Source: CAYOFK01 sp964403185
GTDB taxonomy: Bacteria > Bacteroidota > Bacteroidia > Bacteroidales > VadinHA17
Length of the DNA: 9,475 nucleotides
Reading direction: 5' to 3'
Assembly: GCA_964403185.1 (NCBI GenBank)
Contig: CAYOFK010000126.1
Span: forward strand, 1 to 9,475
A model generated the notes under the pieces. The model saw nothing but the letters and a program-made list of their open reading frames with translations, searched no databases and had not been told where the DNA came from. Made by a program: the position numbers and the translations under genes. This document shows, in pieces, positions 1 to 8,400 of this stretch (the stretch's first letter is position 1; every line of letters starts with the position of its first letter).

Positions 1-669
1 ATCAGCATCGGAGATCACTTGCTTAATATGAAGGGATGAATCACGTGACAACTGTATTGCTGTTAATTCAAGATCTTCCAGCATCAGTTTTTTCTGACGA
101 TTCAGCCTGTAGGAATGGACCCTTAACTTCTCAATTTCTTTCCGGAAAGCCGCCATTTTTTTTGCATGGTATTCCAGTCTGAGAAATGATTTGTGTTCGC
201 GGTACTTTTTCTGTAAAGTGGAATAGAAGGGCTGAATCTCACCAAGACTGGCCGGTCCCTCCAGTTGAGGAAAATCCAGAGTGTCGAAATCCTTAATAAA
301 ACTTCGGAAGGCCTGGAGTGTGAAAAACAGGTTAAAGACATCCTTTTCATCTGCCGGATTTTCAATAATGGCCAGCATCTGTTCACTGTGAACCAGTTCC
401 TGGTCTTTCACATAAAATTCCTGGATCTTCCCACTGGTTTTTGCGACCACTGCGGCAGGAGGGTTTTCTGTGGTAATTACAACCGGTGATGAAATAATGT
501 CGGGGTATTTAAACAGCCAGCTACCAACCAACAGTAAAACAATGATGGTAAAGATCATGGTGATGCCCCATCGAATGATCCAGCGCGGAGGGTGTCCCAT
601 GATCTCCTCTACGTCTGAAGTCCGCAATTCAATCTTTTTTTCTTCTGTATTTTCTTTTGATGTATCCAA
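1..669 (-). CDS. HlyD-family membrane fusion protein of a peptide exporter (3' end outside the window)
   Basis: This is the periplasmic adaptor expected to join the neighbouring C39-peptidase ABC exporter to an outer-membrane channel in peptide secretion. Reading the minus strand from 669 gives 223 uninterrupted codons that run off the window edge. A charged cytoplasmic N-terminus (MDTSKENTEEKK, then IELRTSDVEEIMG) is followed by one membrane segment at about residues 30-54 (WIIRWGITMIFTIIVLLLVG). A biotinyl-lipoyl-like beta stretch follows (VVAKTSGKIQEFYVKDQELV), then a long charged helical hairpin region (from about residue 140) that continues to the edge. This order is typical of HlyD-type adaptors. 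The start is inferred. TTG at 669 lies 43 nt after the exporter's stop and gives the usual N-terminus for this group, whereas the first ATG, at 600, would remove part of the cytoplasmic tail. The family call is firm; the C-terminal half cannot be seen. Confidence 0.88.
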   Translation of the reverse strand, partial: MDTSKENTEEKKIELRTSDVEEIMGHPPRWIIRWGITMIFTIIVLLLVGSWLFKYPDIISSPVVITTENPPAAVVAKTSGKIQEFYVKDQELVHSEQMLAIIENPADEKDVFNLFFTLQAFRSFIKDFDTLDFPQLEGPASLGEIQPFYSTLQKKYREHKSFLRLEYHAKKMAAFRKEIEKLRVHSYRLNRQKKLMLEDLELTAIQLSRDSSLHIKQVISDAD

Positions 670-712
670 TTTCCCTAAATATTTCAGACGATCCCCGAAA
701 CCCGTAACGCTT

Positions 713-2899
713 TCAGCTTCCCAACTCCAGTTGGTTTTTCACAAGGTGGTAATAATGCCCTTTCATTTCTGATAATTCTTTATGAGTGCCTTGTTCAATG
801 ATCTTTCCCTCATCCAGTACAACAATCTGATCGGCATGTGTAACGGTGCTGAGGCGGTGAGCCACGATCACGGCGGTTCGGTTTGCCAGGAATGTACTGA
901 GGTGTTCCATGATCACACGTTCGTTCCCGGCATCCAGGGCATTTGTAGCTTCATCAAAAAAGATGAATTCCGGATCTTTGTAAATGGCCCGTGCGATCAG
1001 TATCCGCTGCTTCTGTCCCTGGCTCAGTCCGTGGCCTTTGGCTCCGATCTTTGTATTGTATCCAAGAGGCAGGGATTCTATGAACCCCTGAATATTCGCC
1101 ACCTTTACGGCATGGATCAACCGGTCCTGTTCAACGGATTCGGCACCCATGATGATATTGTTCGCAAGGGTATCGGAAAACAGGTAGCCATCCTGCATGA
1201 CCACTCCGCATTTTTGACGCCAGACCCTGGTGCTGATATTTCGCAAATAGAATTCGCCCACTTTTATTTCTCCTTTCAGGGGCGGATAAAATCCCAGGAG
1301 CAGTTTAATGAGAGTGGTTTTGCCGCTGCCGCTAACTCCCACAATTGCCGTTGTTTTTGATTCGGGAATAACCAGATCGATGGCATCCAGTACCAGTGGC
1401 GAATGGGGTCCCTCATATTGGAAAGACACATCTTTTAATGTCAGGCTTTTATCTTCCGGAAGAATGGTGATCCTTTTATCATCCGGGGTTTCTTCATCAC
1501 TTTTTGTATGAATTTCAGCCATGCGTTCCAGACTGATCTTGGCATCCTGGGTGCGGTGCATGAATCCGATCATCTGGTCAAGCGGACTGTTCAGTTGCCC
1601 CAGGATATATTGTACTGCCAACAGCATTCCCAGGGTCATTTGTCCGTTAATTACGGCCGTGGCGGCAAATATGGTAATCAGAATGTTCTTGGTCTCATTT
1701 ATAAAAGTGGCTCCGGCCCGCTGGTACTGGTTTAGCGCCAGCGATTTCACATTTACCTGGAACAACCTGGCCTGTATGGCCTCCCATTCCCAGCGTTTTT
1801 GTTTCTCAATATTGTTTAATTTGATCTCCTGCATTCCCTGGAACAACTGAATGAGGGTGTCCTGGTTGTCAGTAAGTTGTTTAAACCTGCGGCCGTCAAA
1901 TTCCCGCCTTTTTTTCATAAAGAGGTACACCCATAAGGTGTATATAGCGCTGCCGGCAAGGAATATCCAGAAAATATTCAGGTTATAAATTGCCAGTACA
2001 AATCCGAAAATCACCAGGTTAACCAATGAAAACATGATGTTCAGGGTTGAGGAGGTCAGGAAGAGTTCAATACGGCGGTGGTCGCCGATTCTCTGCATGA
2101 GATCACCGGTCATCCTGGAATCAAAGAAACTGACGGGCAACCTCATGAGCTTGATGAGGAAATCTGAAATCAGTGAAATGTTAACCCGGGTGCCCAGGTG
2201 AAGAAGGATCCAACCCCTTATAAAATCCACAGACATCCGGCTCAGGAACAGAACAAACTGTGCAATGAGTATCAGGTATATGAAACCCAGATCCTGGTTG
2301 TTGATGCCGGAATCCACAATTTGCTGGGTAAGAAAAGGGAATATCAACTGTATGATACTTGCCAGGATGAGGCCGATGAGGAGTTGTGTAATGAAACGCC
2401 TGTGGTTTTTCAGGTAGGAGAAGAGAAAGGAAAAGTTTCCTTTTTCAACCGGTTCATCTTCCTGCTGGTAAAATTCATGACCGGGTTCAAGAAGCAAACA
2501 CAGGCCCTGTTTTTCTTCATTTTTTTGGGTGCTTCCCCAGTTTTTTAGAAATTCCTCATTTGAGTATTTTGTTTTTCCAAAAGCAGGATCTGCAACATAC
2601 ACCTGGTTCTTTCTGATCTTGTAAACCACGACAAAGTGGTTTTGTTTCCAGTGTATGATACAGGGGAGAGGTGCTGACCTGCTTAATCTTTCAAAATCAA
2701 GCCGGACCCCGACAGTCCGCAGGCCAATGGATTCGGCGGCATCGCTGATTCCCATAAGAGAGACACCCTGTCTGGTAATAAAACTCCTGTCGCGTAGAAA
2801 CTGAAGGGAGAAGTTCTTGCCGAAATGCCTGGCAATCATGCGCAGGCAACTGGGCCCGCAATCCATCGCATCTAATTGCCTGTAAAAGGGAAAGCTCAT
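713..2899 (-). CDS. C39 peptidase-containing ABC transporter (peptide processing and export, PCAT)
   Basis: This 728-residue inner-membrane protein should cut double-glycine leaders from peptides and export the core using ATP. That is the normal size and domain order for the family. The N-terminal C39 peptidase (about 1-140) has the oxyanion Gln8, catalytic Cys14 (in DAMDCGPSC), His88 (NHFVVVY) and Asp104 (VADPAFG), so the protease looks active. A six-helix membrane domain follows (about 165-445). The ATPase (about 485-728) has Walker A GVSGSGKTT (521-529), a Q-loop near VMQDGYLF, signature LSQGQ (625-629), Walker B FIFFDE (645-650) and the H-loop at His681. The ATG at 2899 places the peptidase motif right at the N-terminus, as in relatives. 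The fusion-protein gene follows after 43 nt. The 52-residue GG peptide at 4909-5067 is the only candidate substrate seen. A -7-like box lies just upstream, so this gene may also be transcribed separately from the kinase. Confidence 0.96.
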   Translation of the reverse strand: MSFPFYRQLDAMDCGPSCLRMIARHFGKNFSLQFLRDRSFITRQGVSLMGISDAAESIGLRTVGVRLDFERLSRSAPLPCIIHWKQNHFVVVYKIRKNQVYVADPAFGKTKYSNEEFLKNWGSTQKNEEKQGLCLLLEPGHEFYQQEDEPVEKGNFSFLFSYLKNHRRFITQLLIGLILASIIQLIFPFLTQQIVDSGINNQDLGFIYLILIAQFVLFLSRMSVDFIRGWILLHLGTRVNISLISDFLIKLMRLPVSFFDSRMTGDLMQRIGDHRRIELFLTSSTLNIMFSLVNLVIFGFVLAIYNLNIFWIFLAGSAIYTLWVYLFMKKRREFDGRRFKQLTDNQDTLIQLFQGMQEIKLNNIEKQKRWEWEAIQARLFQVNVKSLALNQYQRAGATFINETKNILITIFAATAVINGQMTLGMLLAVQYILGQLNSPLDQMIGFMHRTQDAKISLERMAEIHTKSDEETPDDKRITILPEDKSLTLKDVSFQYEGPHSPLVLDAIDLVIPESKTTAIVGVSGSGKTTLIKLLLGFYPPLKGEIKVGEFYLRNISTRVWRQKCGVVMQDGYLFSDTLANNIIMGAESVEQDRLIHAVKVANIQGFIESLPLGYNTKIGAKGHGLSQGQKQRILIARAIYKDPEFIFFDEATNALDAGNERVIMEHLSTFLANRTAVIVAHRLSTVTHADQIVVLDEGKIIEQGTHKELSEMKGHYYHLVKNQLELGS

Positions 2900-2921
2900 T
2901 GATGACAGAATGCTGGTTTAC

Positions 2922-2937
2922 ACAAATGTACTTTTGT
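2922..2937 (-). promoter_or_regulatory. Bacteroidetes -7 box (TACATTTG) inside a 16-bp near-palindrome, upstream of the exporter
   Basis: On the minus strand, positions 2930 to 2923 read TACATTTG, an exact match to the Bacteroidetes -7 consensus TAnnTTTG. This would start transcription about 15-20 nt before the exporter's ATG. No TTG sits at the usual 19-21 nt upstream; the nearest is about 26 nt away, so the -33 element is poor. The box lies in ACAAATGTACTTTTGT (2922-2937), which matches its own reverse complement at 14 of 16 positions and could be an operator. Both points are pattern matches in a 170-nt gap, with no direct proof of use. Confidence 0.4.
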
Positions 2938-3069
2938 TTGAATTAAAAAACACCATCAAAATGCGTTTTCTGGAATTGATCCCGCATCAACATCCACATA
3001 GGGCATACTTTTCCCATATCCCTTGCAGACATTTTGACCAGGATCAGGTCTATTTGATGCGGCAAGTTG

Positions 3070-3951
3070 TTAAATGGCCAGGTCGTTCCCGGGTACGGGT
3101 ACTTTGTTTTTTAAAGGCGTGCCGGATTGACTGATGTCGTCACAATCTGTTGCATCCGCCAGTTTGATTGGTATGGAAAATGAAAATACAGATCCGCAAT
3201 TTTGATTTGGATTAAAACCCAGCCGGCCACCCATTAGCCCAACAAAGCCTTTGGCGATGGACAGTCCCAATCCCAGTCCCCGGTTTTTCTCCGTGGGGGG
3301 TCCGAAATGTTTACTGAAGGAATTGAAAATATATTCCCGGTCATCATTACTGATGCCTGACCCCGAATCCTTAACAAAAAAGCCCATGTATCCGCCATCG
3401 TCTTTATGGCAGCCGTATTCCACAATCCCTTTGGTAGTGAACTTAACGGCATTGTTGATCAAATGGGAGAGAACCTGCTTAAGACGGTGCCGGTCCATGA
3501 CCACATTCAGCTGGCTGCTGTTTTCCGGAAGGGCATAGGTGATCTCAACCTTCCTTTTTCCTTTCAGGGCTTTTTCCTTGTTGAATCGTTCATACAATTC
3601 CTCAAATAATTCCGGCAACGAAAAGGCCGCCGGCTGAATTTGTATCTGGCCTGACTTCAACATGGCGAGATCAATCAGGTTTTCAATGACAGACAGCAAC
3701 TCTCCGCTGGCCGTACTGATATAGTTCAGGTATTCATTTTTCTGTTCATTCGTGAGCCGGCTCTCGGCAAGAAGGGTTGAAAAGCCTATAATGGAATTCA
3801 GTGGTGTTCTGATCTCATGTGGAATGTGCTTCAGAAACACTGATTTCAAAGCTTCCAACTCTTCTTTCTTTTCATCAAGGGCGCTCTCGAGCTGTTGGAT
3901 CCTTAGATTCAATTCCTGTACCTGTGAGGGATGTTCTTTATTTTTTCGCAT
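3070..3951 (-). CDS. Soluble sensor-less histidine kinase
   Basis: This 293-residue protein has a complete HisKA plus HATPase_c core and no membrane segment, PAS, GAF or receiver domain. A short coiled coil (about 8-40) leads into the H-box HIPHEIRTPLN with phospho-acceptor His45. Next come the N-box (HLINNAVKFTTKG), the G1 box (VKDSGSGI), the F-box (IFNSFSKHF) and the G2 box (NRGLGLGLSIAKG), so it should autophosphorylate. It begins 23 nt after the stop of the TPR membrane-protein gene, which suggests co-transcription. It precedes the exporter by 170 nt. No response regulator is in the window, so its partner must be elsewhere. With no input domain of its own, it may be controlled through the coiled coil by another protein; the neighbouring TPR membrane protein is an obvious but unproven candidate. 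The ATG start is well placed and the family call is firm. Confidence 0.93.
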   Translation of the reverse strand: MRKNKEHPSQVQELNLRIQQLESALDEKKEELEALKSVFLKHIPHEIRTPLNSIIGFSTLLAESRLTNEQKNEYLNYISTASGELLSVIENLIDLAMLKSGQIQIQPAAFSLPELFEELYERFNKEKALKGKRKVEITYALPENSSQLNVVMDRHRLKQVLSHLINNAVKFTTKGIVEYGCHKDDGGYMGFFVKDSGSGISNDDREYIFNSFSKHFGPPTEKNRGLGLGLSIAKGFVGLMGGRLGFNPNQNCGSVFSFSIPIKLADATDCDDISQSGTPLKNKVPVPGNDLAI

Positions 3952-3974
3952 TTAATTTCAATGAAGTCAACAAA

Positions 3975-4733
3975 TCACTTTATCTTCTTAAGGATCCTCT
4001 TCGCTGTTTCCTTCTTACCGGAGTTTCCTTCGGCAATTTTTGAAAACTGCGTTACCGCCTTCTCATTATTGTTCGTTTTTAAATAGCAAAAACCGAGAAA
4101 CCATTCGGCATCCTCAATAAACAGGTTGTCGTTATGGTCAATAACTTTTGAGAAAGACTTCTGTGCTTTCCGGAATCGCTGCATTTCCATCTCTGAGGCG
4201 CCGCTCAGCATGTTGGCTTCCATCTTGTTCTGGTCCAGTTGAAGCACCTCTTCAAAATACATCAGGGCAACCTCATAATCCTGGTTCCGGTACGCCACTA
4301 CCGCCTTCTGGTAGGTCTGGTCAATCTCTTCAGCACCGGACCTGATGTTGAGCGGTTCGTACTTTTCGTAATATTTATCAAACAACCGCTCGGCAACAGA
4401 AACATCGCCGGTTTGCCGTATCGCGAAAACAGCAATGAGAAGGAATATTGCCGCTGATGCAGCAATCTGTGAGGGGATACCTGTAAGGACCCGCCGTATG
4501 GAAGACCGGCTTTTTCGTGCTTCGGAGCTCTCATGAATGAACTTGAGTTTTTCCCTCAGGTCAATCACATCCCGCTCCCCAATCGCTTCGTTGATCTCCC
4601 TCTGGAGTTTCACTTCCGCCCGGAGCCCGGAATCGCTTTCCAGCTCTTTTTTAAAATTTTCCAACTCCGGCCCGTATAGGTCGCCGTCCAGATACCTGTC
4701 AACGAGCCTGGAGTCATGCTTTTTTAGTACCAT
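3975..4733 (-). CDS. Single-pass membrane TPR protein with anti-sigma-like N-terminus
   Basis: This 252-residue protein has three parts. The cytoplasmic N-terminus (about 1-85) has the look common in Bacteroidetes anti-sigma-like proteins (RLVDRYLDGDL, then ELENFKKELESDSGLRAEV), with no zinc-binding Cys/His set. One membrane helix follows at about 86-105 (GIPSQIAASAAIFLLIAVFA). The extracytoplasmic C-terminus (about 130-250) carries TPR-like helical pairs, for example YRNQDYEVALMYFEEVLQLD and FLGFCYLKTNNNEKAVTQF. I chose the ATG at 4733. The frame stays open to a TTG at 4766, but the ATG gives the usual start for such proteins. It ends 23 nt before the kinase gene. It could bind a sigma factor or the kinase on the inside and a protein or peptide on the outside. 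That role is inferred from the architecture and neighbours only; no specific family name can be assigned. Confidence 0.82.
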   Translation of the reverse strand: MVLKKHDSRLVDRYLDGDLYGPELENFKKELESDSGLRAEVKLQREINEAIGERDVIDLREKLKFIHESSEARKSRSSIRRVLTGIPSQIAASAAIFLLIAVFAIRQTGDVSVAERLFDKYYEKYEPLNIRSGAEEIDQTYQKAVVAYRNQDYEVALMYFEEVLQLDQNKMEANMLSGASEMEMQRFRKAQKSFSKVIDHNDNLFIEDAEWFLGFCYLKTNNNEKAVTQFSKIAEGNSGKKETAKRILKKIK

Positions 4734-4784
4734 GATTTCAAGTTTTAATTTATTAGTAATGTTCAATCAATGCAATAGCTATAC

Positions 4785-4868
4785 GGCTGTCTCAAAAGCA
4801 AATCCGCCAGTCATTTCTTCTGAAACGGAAAATCCCGTATGGCAGTTTTACAGACTTTCGAGACAGCC
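4785..4868. repeat. 84-bp element bounded by 14-bp inverted repeats (MITE-like or long hairpin)
   Basis: GGCTGTCTCAAAAG (4785-4798) and CTTTCGAGACAGCC (4855-4868) are inverted repeats matching at 13 of 14 positions, separated by 56 nt. The motif resembles terminal inverted repeats of several transposase families (GGCTGTCTCAAAA-type ends are common among IS elements), which suggests a small non-autonomous remnant. There is no ORF inside and no clear target-site duplication. It sits between the peptide gene and the TPR gene, so in the minus-strand transcript it would fold into a strong hairpin. No T-run follows, so it is not a standard terminator. Confidence 0.55.
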
Positions 4869-4908
4869 CCTGTGAGCGCATTCAATAGTTCAAATCCTGA
4901 CCCGGGTT

Positions 4909-5067
4909 TTATCCCTCTTCAGGTATTACAATAACCGGAGGATCGGGGTCTGTTTCCGGGCCGGAACCGTCGCCGCCGCGGATGTTCAGCATCTCGGTAT
5001 GGTTCAGTTCAAATTCACTGAATGTTTCAATAATTTCATTGTGTTCGTTGTTCTTTTCTGTTTTCAT
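4909..5067 (-). CDS. Double-glycine leader peptide with short acidic proline-rich core (likely exporter substrate)
   Basis: This 52-residue ORF begins at the ATG at 5067 and ends with TAA. The leader segment LNHTEMLNIRGG (residues 21-32) fits the double-glycine rule at each key place: Leu at -12, Glu at -8, Met at -7, Ile at -4 and Gly-Gly at -2/-1. C39 peptidases cut after such a motif. Cutting after Gly32 would release 20 residues that begin DGSGPETDPDPP and end in VIVIPEEG. This core has six acidic residues, five prolines, no Lys/Arg and no Cys, unlike typical cationic or disulfide-bonded bacteriocins. It is the first gene of the minus-strand series that includes the intact C39 exporter and its fusion protein. 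No peptide-modifying enzyme is visible. It could be a signal, a toxin or an envelope peptide; I do not recognise the core. The leader and context make a real gene likely; function is unknown. Confidence 0.82.
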   Translation of the reverse strand: MKTEKNNEHNEIIETFSEFELNHTEMLNIRGGDGSGPETDPDPPVIVIPEEG

Positions 5068-5121
5068 GATAAAAGGGTTTGGTTAAAAAATTAGAATGAT
5101 TAATTAAATTATTATAATGCC

Positions 5122-5140
5122 GGTATTTCTTATTAATACC
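5122..5140. promoter_or_regulatory. Perfect dyad GGTATT-N7-AATACC, possible operator upstream of the peptide gene
   Basis: GGTATT (5122-5127) and AATACC (5135-5140) are exact inverted repeats separated by 7 nt. Their centre is about 64 nt upstream of the peptide gene's ATG, where a dimeric regulator could control the minus-strand series. No DNA-binding regulator other than the sigma factor is encoded in the window, and a 6-bp dyad in AT-rich DNA can occur by chance. Confidence 0.3.
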
Positions 5141-5309
5141 ACCTATTAATCTCCTGAGAAAAGGATTTGTCCCCCGGAAAACCCGGCTTTTTTTCAACAA
5201 AACGCTAATTTAGAATCAGTCTTGGCAGAACTATCAGATATTCACGCACATACTGATTCCGGTAAAAAAGGATGTTTTTGCCTTGATTTTGAACAAATGG
5301 CTCAATAAA

Positions 5310-5339
5310 TTGACAATGGAACAGATTTTCTTAAATTTG
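5310..5339 (+). promoter_or_regulatory. Bacteroidetes primary-sigma promoter for the TPR-CHAT gene
   Basis: TTG at 5310-5312 (in context TTGACA) and TAAATTTG at 5332-5339 match the -33 and -7 elements of the housekeeping Bacteroidetes promoter, with the usual 19-nt spacing. Transcription should start near 5345-5347. That leaves a leader of about 58 nt to the TTG start or about 100 nt to the ATG at 5446. It implies that the CHAT gene does not strictly need the ECF sigma factor for expression. Confidence 0.7.
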
Positions 5340-5403
5340 ACAGAAGGGTGATTCACCAGTTCATAAGGTTTTGAAAGGGTCGTATTTTATATAGTTTCTC
5401 AAT

Positions 5404-8400
5404 TTGCGGATCATAACGAACATACAAATCCGGTTTCCTGCCAGGATGTTCTTCCTGTGCATCCAGGTATTGTTGAATTTTTCGCTTATGGTAAATGCCC
5501 AGGATGCGGTTCAATTGTATAACACAGGTGATTCACTTCTTGCAAACAGGGACTATTCCACTGCCGACTCTTTTTTTATTATGACTATAGAAAAAATCGA
5601 TCGTAAGACATTTAAGGAATACTATGTATCAGCGGTAATTAAACGAGCCCGGATCCGGTATAATCTTGGAAATAAGGACGAAGCGAATGATTTATTGGCA
5701 AGAGCTTATAAAGCGTTTGAGGAGTTGGGTATTAGTTATGAAGATACTTTGTATTCGGACTATCTGAGCAGGAAGGCATACTTTTTAATGACCAACAATC
5801 AATATGCTGAGTCTGAACGACTCTATGAAGAAGCAGCCTGCATCAGGGAAAAGAAACAACAGTTTGACTATACCCTCTCACTCATAAATAATAATCTCGG
5901 GTTTATCAACTTTCAAATGGGAGACCTGGTGCGCGCTTCCGGTTATTTTGCCACTGCAATTTCAATAAGGGAGAAAATATACGGACCTGGTGATTCAAGA
6001 CTGGCAACACCACTTTCCAATCTTGGGGCCATGCAGTTATCGATGGGTTATTTAGATGAAGCTGATAAAAATCTTGAGAAAGCGATGTTCATTTTCGAAA
6101 AGACCATCATTGAAAGATCGCATAAACTTGGTATTGTTTATATAAACATTGGTATTATTTCATATAAAAGGGGGGACTATAATAAAGCTTTGAATTTTCT
6201 TTTGCAAGGTTTGGAGGTTCTGAAATCTGACCAGAGTGTTAACAAGAGTGATCTTATTAATGCCTATGATAACTTAGGCTTGATCTATCAGGCTCTGGGA
6301 ATGTTTGATGCTGCCAAAACATGGTTCAACAATAGTATTGATTTTCAACTCAGGTACAAGCCTGACAACCTGGCATTTACCTATAACCGTATGGGCACGC
6401 TTTCCAAAGAGACCGGCAATTTAATGGAAGCTGAAGGCTACTATAAAACTGCCATCGAAAGCATTGTGTCCAATTACGGGGAGGGTCATCCAAAACTCTC
6501 TCCGGCCTATCTGAATCTTGGTATTTTTTACGGCGAACAGAAAAAGATCTCCTTGGGACTGAACTATTTAAGAAAAGCCCTTGGGAACAGCCTTCAGAAT
6601 TTTGGTCCAAAACATCCCAAGACATCCAGATGTTATTACAACATTGCCTGGGTGTACAGTCTGACGGGTGATCTGGATTCCGCACTGCTGAATGTACAGC
6701 GGTCCCTGATTGCTAATGTCGATGGATTTGAGGATCTCCGGTTGCGGGAAAATCCGGGAACTGAAAACAGTTTCTCAAATCTGAGGTTGCTGGCCAGTCT
6801 CAAGTTTAAGGGGGAACTGCTCCTGAGCGCCTTTAACAGGGATCCCGCCGGTATTTCATTGTTGGAGGCGGCCTGCTCTGCATTTGAAGCTGCAATGGAA
6901 ACGGTTGAAACCATCAGGTTTGAATACCAGAATGAAGAAAGCCGTTTGTTCCTGGCCCGGAATGTCCGGGACGTTTATTTGCTTGCCGTGCAGACGGCCT
7001 ACATGCTGTACGAAATAACCCCGGATGCATTGTATAAAAATAAAGTGTACGAATTTACTGAAAGGGGAAAGTCGGCCGCCCTTCTGGCCGGTATCAGGGG
7101 CATGGAAGCCATGCGTTTCGGTGGCATTCCTGAAGGAATGCAGGACATGGAGAATGGCATACGGAAGGAGATCAGCTATTACAAGGAACAATTGTTTGAA
7201 GAAAAGAAGCTTCAGTCCCCGGACACATTCAGGATCCGCCTGTTTGAAAGCCGGGTCTTTAACCTGGCCCATGGGTATGATTCCCTGATCGCCACCTTTG
7301 AAAAAGATTTTCCTGAGTATTATGCACTTAAATACAAACCCGGAGTTCCCGAACCGGAAGCGTTCAGGCAGCAGGCCGGGAAGAGGCAGTTATTACTGGA
7401 ATACGCCATTTCGGACTCTTTGATAACGGCCCTCCTTATTGGAAAAGATACATTTAGGATCCACCAGTCAAGGATTGACAGCGGCTTTTTCGATGCCCTG
7501 TCCGTAATATACAACATCCTGTCGGGCACCTCTTTTACGAATAGTTCCAGGGAGGAGTTCCGGCTTTTTGTGAACAATTCCGCAAGGGTGTATTCTTTTC
7601 TAATTGAACCCTTTGAAAAGGAGATAAGAGATCACGACCTCACCATAGTACCGGGGGAGGCACTGGCCTATCTGCCGTTCGGGATATTGTTGACGGATAC
7701 AGTGAATACCGGTGGAATGGACTACAGCCGGCTGCCGTACCTGTTAAGAAAGAACTCCATCGGGTATGCCTATTCTGCAACCCTTCTGTCTGAAAAAAAA
7801 CGGGGGAAAACCCGGGGAACCAAAAAGTTGCTTGGCATTGCCCCGGAATACCTGCCTATTGACGCGGCTGTGGGACCATCGCGGGTTTCCCGTCAGGGAT
7901 ACAGGGAAAAACTGCATCCCCTGCCTTATGCCAAATATGAAATAGAGGAGGTCAGCCGCCTTACCGGCGGGCATACACTGATGAAAAAAGATGCTTCCGA
8001 GACCAACTTCAGGAAACTGGCGCCGGGATACGATGTATTGCACCTGGCCATGCATACCGTCATTGACGATAATGACCCCATGTTCTCGAAACTGGCTTTC
8101 AGTTTTGACTCAGGGGACAGTCTGAACGACGGGTATTTAAACGTACAGGAAATTTACGATCTGAGATTGAACGCCAGGATGACGGTTCTGAGTGCCTGCA
8201 GCAGCGGGGCCGGGAAGATGCACCGGGGTGAAGGGGTAATGAGCATTGCCCGGAGTTTTATGTATGCGGGATGCCCTGGCATCATCATGACATTATGGAC
8301 GGTTGATGATCAATCAGGAGGGGACATCATGTCTTTATATTACGGCTATTTAAAAAAGGGGTGCGCCAGGGACCAGGCCTTGAGAAAAGCCAAACTGGAA

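Larger units (their letters stand above)
5068..5403. other. Divergent AT-rich intergenic region between the peptide gene and the TPR-CHAT gene
   Basis: These 336 nt separate two divergent genes. They hold a strong plus-strand promoter (5310-5339) and a dyad (5122-5140), given as separate entries. I found no exact TAnnTTTG box pointing toward the peptide gene. The AT-rich tract at 5085-5120 reads TATAAT and TAATTTTT on the minus strand but lacks a well-spaced TTG. The peptide promoter may therefore be weak, activated, or read by an alternative sigma factor. No further ORF with a credible leader or start was found here on either strand. Confidence 0.6.

Noticed and set aside
782..1360. 192-codon plus-strand frame opposite the exporter's ATPase region
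   Set aside because: It is the antisense of a strongly conserved ATPase coding region with no recognisable product.
2943..3032. 29-codon minus-strand ORF between the kinase and exporter genes (starts MSARDMGK)
   Set aside because: It has no leader, family resemblance or clear start signal, contains five Met in its first half, and lies in a gap that is more simply read as a promoter region.
3036..3050. Hairpin GACC-N7-GGTC just after the kinase stop codon
   Set aside because: Short stem, followed by A-rich rather than T-rich sequence on the minus strand, so not a terminator.
5174..5194. CCGG-N5-CCGG followed by seven T's on the plus strand, resembling a terminator
   Set aside because: The stem is only 4 bp, and no plus-strand gene lies upstream that it could end.
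5371..5399. A second candidate promoter for the CHAT gene (TTG, 18 nt, TAGTTTCT)
   Set aside because: The -7 part matches poorly, and the start would fall on the initiation codon; the pair at 5310-5339 is far better.
6377..7577. Several 85-138 codon minus-strand frames opposite the TPR-CHAT gene
   Set aside because: They are antisense shadows of a coding region whose motifs are clear on the other strand.
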